A stretch of 64,000 nucleotides of DNA from Brevipalpus yothersi. Lineage: Eukaryota; Arthropoda; Arachnida; Trombidiformes; Tenuipalpidae. Below the pieces are notes generated by a model that searched no databases, had not been told where the DNA came from, and saw nothing but the letters and a program-made list of their open reading frames with translations. Position 1 is the first letter of the stretch. The number at the start of each line of letters is the position of its first letter. Both the position numbers and the translations under genes were made by a program. Location: positions 62,001-126,000 of the forward strand of contig QZCP01000057.1 of NCBI GenBank assembly GCA_003956705.1, written 5' to 3'. Below are positions 58,765 to 64,000 of this stretch, in pieces.

Positions 58765-59483
58765 ATGAAATGTTTATTGGTAAGTAAATTCTTGAATTCT
58801 GATTTTCGAGATTTCAAATTCACTATAATTTGACTAGAACTTTTAACTGTACCGGGGGAGAATAGCTAAAACACTATTGTTCTAATGGAATGAAAAATAT
58901 TATTCTCACTTCACTTCTCTAACTTTGATCGAACTCGAAGGATCTCAAAAGTCTTGAGTTTCAAAGTATAAAATTTTGGTCCAAATCCTCGAGTTCTGAA
59001 TATGAACTGTTTCTTAGTAGTAAATTTTTGCTGAAACATAAACTGACCATTGAAACTGATTATCATCAATATTGATATTTTTTCCTACAGATCTTCGCTC
59101 TTTTCGCCGTCGCTTATGCCCAATATGAGCCAGCTTATCAAGAAGGTGCTGGTATGGAAGCAGGAGCATACCAACCAGAGGGTGGTGCATATGAAGGTGG
59201 TGCCGAAGGTGCCGCTTATGGACATGATGCCGGTGTCGGTGGTGGTTACGAGGAAGCTCCGGCTGGTTACGGAGAGCAAGAAGGTGTTGAACATGGAGGA
59301 GCTGAAGCATATGGTGCTGGTGAGTGATATTCTTTGGATTATCTTCGATTTGTGGAGGAAAAAATTTTTCAATGCGGCGCTGAGGAGTAATTTTAATGAT
59401 GATAATCATTTCCCTATCTACTTACAGCTGGACAATACGGTCAACCTCAAGGTGGATACGAACAGTATGAAGCTTATGTTTAA
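58765..59483 (+). CDS. Small Gly/Tyr/Glu-rich secreted protein, 99 aa, 3 coding exons
   Basis: Coding parts 58765-58779 (15 nt), 59091-59319 and 59428-59483 join in frame; a non-coding exon to 58421 is likely. The signal peptide MKCLLIFALFAVAYA is split by the first coding intron. The mature part is low-complexity, with repeated GAY, GGAYEGGAEG, GHDAGVGGGYEEAP and a Tyr/Gln-rich end (QYGQPQGGYEQYEAYV). No cysteine remains after cleavage and there is no chitin-binding (R&R) motif. The composition fits a cuticle-, silk- or egg-coat-type structural or adhesive protein; which one cannot be said. A longer frame at 59050-59511 in another phase is a shadow. Confidence 0.82.
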
Positions 59484-60751
59484 GCCTATCGAAACTTTAG
59501 TAGATCAGTGATTAAGAGACCAACATCTATTCACAAACGCTGTGTATACCATCGAAACATGCATTCTCATGTTCTCACCCCATCAATTTCTCTCTCTCTC
59601 ATAAAATCATCACAATCAAAAAATTTGTAACAACTCTCATCGAAAACAATCTCTCGTTTTCCTCGATTTCCTACACCATTCCTGGACAAAGATGAGCGAA
59701 GAAGCATTTGAAACGCCATATTAATCGAGAACACTTGTAAATTATTTATGCTGATAAACTTTGCGAAGTGTAATTAAAATTACCTTCAAGAATATCGAAG
59801 TATCTTTGTCAAAGGAATTCTATCGAAATTAGAGCAGATAAAAAAATATTCAGAATATTCTAGAAAAATCAAAAATAGAGACAGATGATTATTATGCGTG
59901 GATGGGGAAAAAATTCGGAAATGAATACGTATTGAGGACCGCAGGAAGGTTTAAAAAGAAATTGTATCCTCTCAAAATTGAGCTAAGCGGAGGGAAGGAA
60001 GCCTCACGGAAGTGGTTCGATGACTCATTTAGTAAGCTCATTTGCGAATTGCTCATTAAACAGTGAAAGTGGTCAAGTAACTCTTATTAAATGAAGAATG
60101 TTAATATTAATGTGGAATGACCAGCAGCTCTTATTTGATGAATTTTTAAGCAGCTATCCCGTTTGATTCAATCAAGCCGGAAGTGATCCGGTTCCTGGAA
60201 AGCTGATCATCAGCAGATGAACTTTGAAAATGGTTCGAAGTTCTGAGGTACTTGGAAGAAAACTTATTGCAACTCGAGCAACAATAAAACTTGAGCTGTT
60301 CCACATAATACATGCACGAGTTGTAGCCTCGAATACTAGCTTATCTTACTTTTCCAGCCTAGATTGGAGATGTGAGATAACTCATGAAATTCTGATCGTT
60401 ATCACTCTTGAACAATGAATTTTAAAAAGCTATTGATTTGGTAAGAATAACCTTTCTCTAATGAGAATGTTCACCAAAATCTGTCTTTTTCTATGTAGAA
60501 TTCTTTGAATTGAGATGAAAACGAAAGAATCAGGGCTATTCTGAGCCCATGAATCCAAAATTGAGTCAGAGCTCATCAAAAAAGCTAGTTGATACAGTAA
60601 ATTGATACTGACTGACGTCTCAACTGTTGTACTGCCTGAAAAACCAACTTAGAAGCTCTCAATAGAACTTTTATAAGGAAGAATAGTTTATTTCAAAGTA
60701 TTAGAAAAGAGAGCCATTTTACAATGAAAATGATGACGCTTGCTTTTGAGT
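59484..60751. other. Intergenic region, nothing recognised
   Basis: 1.27 kb including the 3'UTR of the Gly-rich gene and the 3' flank of MED18. No gene or RNA seen. Confidence 0.55.
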
Positions 60752-61461
60752 TTAGGCTGGTCTTCGTGGATCAATCTTTTCCAAGTTAACGAGTGGCCTC
60801 AGCTGGTCAGTGAATTGTTTGATCTCATCAGCAAGCTGATCTGAACCTGATGGCGCAACAACACTGACCTCAACCAAGTATGATTGGGTTACATTCTCAT
60901 AATTATCTTTGGAAAGAGGAGCATCGGGCTGTAAAAGTCTAATGATCTTCGCTACAATAACTTTGAGACGTCCTTTCTTGAACATATAACCTTTGCTGAT
61001 GAACTCAAAGTCTTTCTTGAAGCCCATTTCGGCAAGAAATTGGCAGACATTGTTTGAGGTAGCCACATCTATGCACGATCGCACCAGTGTAGCACGGTTT
61101 CGATCTCCGATTTCCGGTTGACCTAAGTAGCGAAGATGCCAAGGATAATCTTGTTTCTCCAAATCTTGGCGGACACGAAGAGATAGAGGCTGTCCATTAA
61201 GATTTTCTGTAAAACAAAGCCCGAAGATTTTTCATGTTAACAATAAGATATCATATCTGAATACTATTGTGAGAAATTCTCAACTATTTTCACCATCGAT
61301 CTGATCCACTTACTTATTGAATATACATATTCACGATCGAGGAACATTTCCGCTTTACTATCAGCATTGTCACACAATCCTTGTAGACGATGTAGTAGCA
61401 TTTCAGCATGAGAATCATGTACACTACCTTGCAAGATAAACTCTTGCTGTGGATGCATCAT
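60752..61461 (-). CDS. MED18: Mediator complex subunit 18, 2 exons, 200 aa
   Basis: Exons (minus) 61461-61314 and 61206-60752 join in frame. MED18 forms the movable jaw of the Mediator head with MED20 and contacts the Pol II machinery. The start MMHPQQEFILQGSVHDSHAE and the stretch HRLQGLCDNADSKAEMFLD match the family. PWHLRYLGQPEIGDRNR, ATLVRSCIDVATS, FISKGYMFKKGRLKVIVAKI, YLVEVSVVAPSGSD and LRPLVNLEKIDPRRP are near-diagnostic. Length is usual (human 208). The upstream TTG at 61470 was not used. It is head-to-head with the J-protein gene. Confidence 0.96.
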
Positions 61462-61859
61462 TTTTGACAAGAAACCTCGATCAAGCTCTCTAACAAGAGC
61501 AGACTATTTACTTTGCAATCGTAATTTATACGAAAATCACTAAACAGAAGAAATATAATGATAATCAATCAACCGAATCTACCACAAACAATTGATCTAC
61601 AAAATTGATACTGTTTATAAACAAAACACTTTCACGAATGATGACATTTTCAACATTCCAGACATTCAAAAGTGGCGCTTCTTCACATTTCAATGTTTTT
61701 ATTTGAGCAAAACATTTCATGAACTTGAAGAAATAAAATTTCTCAACGTTTATTCCCTATTATCTGACCAACTATCGTTGGCTAATCGCCGGTTATACTC
61801 AATCAACTTAATTTGAGTGATTCGATGATGATGCTCTTATAATTGTTCGTGTGTATGTC
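61462..61859. promoter_or_regulatory. Bidirectional intergenic promoter region, MED18 / J-protein
   Basis: 398 bp separate the two divergent ATGs, so both promoters must lie here. No TATA box is obvious. An inverted-repeat-like TTTCATGAACTTGAAG and other short dyads are present but unconvincing. Confidence 0.5.
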
Positions 61860-62872
61860 ATGCTTTCACAATCATCGGCTAGATGGAGAGTTAATGTACG
61901 ATCCAATCAAAAGCTAGCAATATTATTGAATTCACGGTGAGTACAGATAAACTCATGATTTAATTTCGGCCTAAGAACGCTGCCTTTCTTAGGTTATTTT
62001 TTGGATCGATTCACTTCGATCTGCCCGATTAATATGCCTTGTGTGTGCGTGTGTGTGCTTTGGATGTTCTTAGTTTGAAGGATTTGATCGCCATTCGATG
62101 GTGTGTTGATAGTGCATTCTTGTTCTCGAATTTTATTTCAATTCATTGTTGTTAATGTGCATTTCGTTTCCATTTGTTTCCGAACAGATATTTATCTTCT
62201 GACTCCGATGGTCCAGATCATTATGGTACACTGGACATAAATAGCAATGCAAACCAAAGAGAAATTAAGAATGCCTACTACAAATTGTCTAAACAGTATC
62301 ATCCAGATCGAAATCCTGGTGCCGCAGATAAGTTTAGAAAAATTAATGAAGCCTACGAAGTGTTGAGCGACGTGGATTCTAGGCGAGATTATGATCGAAG
62401 TCGAGCTGGTTGGAAAAATTTGCAAAAAGTTCCGCCAACACCTAAACCAACTGGATTCACGAAACCCACTAAATTAGATAAAGAAGATATAGCTAGAATG
62501 TTTCGAGAACGGATGGCAAACAATCAGAAGAACGGTACAAGTGAAGATCGGACACGATTTACATCATGGCAAGAGAATACAACCACCCAACAAGGATTTT
62601 CGGAAAATATGGCCTCTTCCACTCCTTTCAATGGACCCCTGCTCAGTGAAGAGACTCTTAATGATCGATCTAGACTCCGAAGAAGAAATAGTTCAGAACC
62701 AGCAAATATTCCCGGAGCAGGTGGAAAACGAATAGAATTTCCTATTGATCCGAACGTTCTTGGAATGACAATTTTTGTCATAGTTGTAATATGTTTAGAT
62801 GCAGGCGGATTTGGTCTCAATTATCCTTCTCTTACCGATTCGAAAGCAAAAGATGATCAAGCCAAGGATTGA
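61860..62872 (+). CDS. Mitochondrial J-domain protein, DNAJC4-like, 2 exons, 253 aa
   Basis: Exons 61860-61936 and 62188-62872 join in frame. The N-terminus (MLSQSSARWRVNVRSNQK) is basic and free of acids like a mitochondrial presequence. The J-domain covers about 37-100, with HPD at 64-66 (KQYHPDRNPG) and NEAYEVLSDVDSRRDYD, so it should stimulate an Hsp70 ATPase. A low-complexity middle follows, then one TM helix near 216-236 (GMTIFVIVVICLDAGGFGL) and a charged end. A single J-domain at the N-terminus plus one late TM is the DNAJC4 layout; other small J-proteins are possible. Confidence 0.82.
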
Positions 62873-63434
62873 AGAGGAAAAATTTAAGACTACATCTCGA
62901 TTTATTGCAACACGATGTATATCAAGCAATGTGAGAGAAATATTTTGTTTGCAGAAAAATGTTCTGATGAAGCCAATTACTGTTAATGTTAAATGTAAAA
63001 TAAATGAAGTTTTTTTTCTTGAGAAACAAAGTCAGATGAGTACAAAGGTGAAATGGATCGAGCATAGAAGTGAACAAATAGTCATGTATATCCTAAAGTC
63101 TGATGAGGGTAGCAAAGTGAAAAAAAACACAGAATGATAAAGAAGGAGTAATTTTCCTACAATCAACACATAGACAGAGAAGAAACACCATCTTCTGCAA
63201 CAGGAATATCCATAATGAGAGAAGTATAGATAGACAAATATGGCCAGAAATACGGAACGGAGGATCCAAAATGAAACATGATGCAAAGATTAGGTTTTAT
63301 ATGAAAGATTGAATCAGAAAAAAATTTACGGTGTTGATAGATCGATGGAGAGAGAGGGAGAGAGTAGAACGAAGAGAGTAGAGTGAATGGAGGCCTGACT
63401 TTTGAAATTTTTTATCCCAGATGAAGGTAGACAA
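62873..63434. other. Intergenic 3' flanks
   Basis: 560 bp between two convergent gene ends (J-protein and RRM protein). It contains an A-rich run and GA-rich stretches near 63345-63380; no gene. Confidence 0.55.
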
Positions 63435-64000
63435 TCAGTAGTAGGGAGAAACCTCGATCACACGGTTATCGATTCGCATACCGTTCATTAGATCGATAGC
63501 TCTCTGAGCATCTCGCTCAGAGTGGTAGCGAACAATAGCTTGGCCGCGATTCTTAAGCTCTGCATAGCGAATCTCTCCAATTTCATGGAAACGATCTCTC
63601 AGGTTCTGCCAACTGAAGTTGATGGGTAGATTTCGCACCACTACCGTATCAGTAGCTACTTGGGGTGGTCGATATTTTTCTTCATGGAATTCCCTCTCAA
63701 TGAATGAATTGTAAGCTGGTAAATTAGAGGGATTGCCTGTATTAACTGTATTTGGGGCCTGTGGACCAGCACCGATACCCAAGGCTGGATTGACTCCAGG
63801 TATAGCTGAATTACCCACAGAAGCTGCGGCAGCTAAAAGATTTTGAGTTGATGGAGGTAGACCACCGAGACCTGCAGCAGCAGTGGTAGAACCTACAGGA
63901 AAATTTTGTTGTGGCCCTAAATTGCCCATCGACCTTTCACCAGGATTCACAACTCCTGGAATACCATAAGAAGCGGGAGCAGCGGACACTGCTTGACTGG
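63435..64000 (-). CDS. hnRNP-M-like RRM protein, C-terminal part (5' end outside window)
   Basis: The frame is open from the right edge of the window to the stop at 63435. The visible part begins with a Gly/Ala/Pro-rich low-complexity region (NPALGIGAGPQAPN). It ends with one RRM whose RNP2 is VVVRNLPINF and RNP1-like strand is GQAIVRYHS, followed by RIDNRVIEVSPYY at the C-terminus. A final RRM preceded by WQNLRDRFHEIGEIRYAE is very like the last RRM of hnRNP M (fly rumpelstiltskin), an RNA-binding splicing and localisation factor. The first two RRMs would lie beyond the window, so the assignment rests on one domain. Confidence 0.75.
   Translation of the reverse strand, partial: SQAVSAAPASYGIPGVVNPGERSMGNLGPQQNFPVGSTTAAAGLGGLPPSTQNLLAAAASVGNSAIPGVNPALGIGAGPQAPNTVNTGNPSNLPAYNSFIEREFHEEKYRPPQVATDTVVVRNLPINFSWQNLRDRFHEIGEIRYAELKNRGQAIVRYHSERDAQRAIDLMNGMRIDNRVIEVSPYY

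Noticed and set aside
59050..59511. 153-codon plus-strand frame over the Gly-rich gene
   Set aside because: Another phase that reads through an intron; the spliced phase gives a signal peptide and consistent junctions.
1..64000. tRNA, rRNA or CRISPR features
   Set aside because: No cloverleaf with a conserved T-loop, no rRNA core and no regularly spaced repeats were found by eye; a tRNAscan or Infernal run would be decisive.

Overview
The window is eukaryotic nuclear DNA, AT-rich, with compact genes, short GT-AG introns, TATA boxes and many (GA)n/(CT)n microsatellites. Gene content (l(2)gl, STIM, midline-fasciclin, an ionotropic-receptor-like gene, apoD-type lipocalin, a carboxylesterase cluster, an intact mariner) points to an arthropod. 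The compactness and the esterase/lipocalin/F-box clustering would suit a mite, but that placement is inference. I reconstructed spliced models by hand; all complete ones keep frame across every junction.

Layout. 1-5452 (minus): a non-LTR retroelement with an unusual multi-ORF design. Five consecutive small ORFs each carry one C-X2-C-X12-H-X5-C finger, and they lead into an open EN-RT ORF that runs off the left edge. 5715-7195 (+): 26S proteasome subunit Rpn6. 9447-19054 (+): a four-FAS1 secreted adhesion protein whose 5-kb first intron holds a complete DD37D mariner (10818-12076). 19517-21352 (-): single-exon DNA polymerase kappa. 22435-23682 (+): intronless ionotropic-receptor-like membrane protein. 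24366-40195 (all minus): an accessory cluster of three carboxylesterases, two FBXO22-like F-box proteins, a small secreted CX3C/CX3C protein and a lipocalin. 41042-44615 (+): the cytosolic part of STIM, without its luminal EF-SAM and transmembrane parts. 45197-45763 (+): IFT27-like GTPase. 46323-50621 (-): l(2)gl. 52996-54277 (-): PIG-K catalytic subunit without the usual C-terminal membrane anchor. 58765-59483 (+): small Gly/Tyr/Glu-rich secreted protein. 60752-61461 (-) MED18 and 61860-62872 (+) a mitochondrial J-protein lie head-to-head. 63435-64000 (-): 3' end of an hnRNP-M-like RRM protein.

Most single-copy genes are housekeeping (proteasome, Mediator, GPI anchoring, translesion synthesis, polarity). 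The 24-40 kb block looks environmental or secretory (esterases, lipocalin, small secreted protein) and shows recent duplication or homogenisation. The most unusual object is the multi-ORF retroelement at the left end. Its ORFs are joined by TGATG, 6-nt, 18-nt and TAA-C-ATG junctions, which suggests one polycistronic RNA translated by reinitiation. Next are the STIM gene without a calcium sensor and a promoter-sized repeat with paired E2F-like sites upstream of two unrelated genes.
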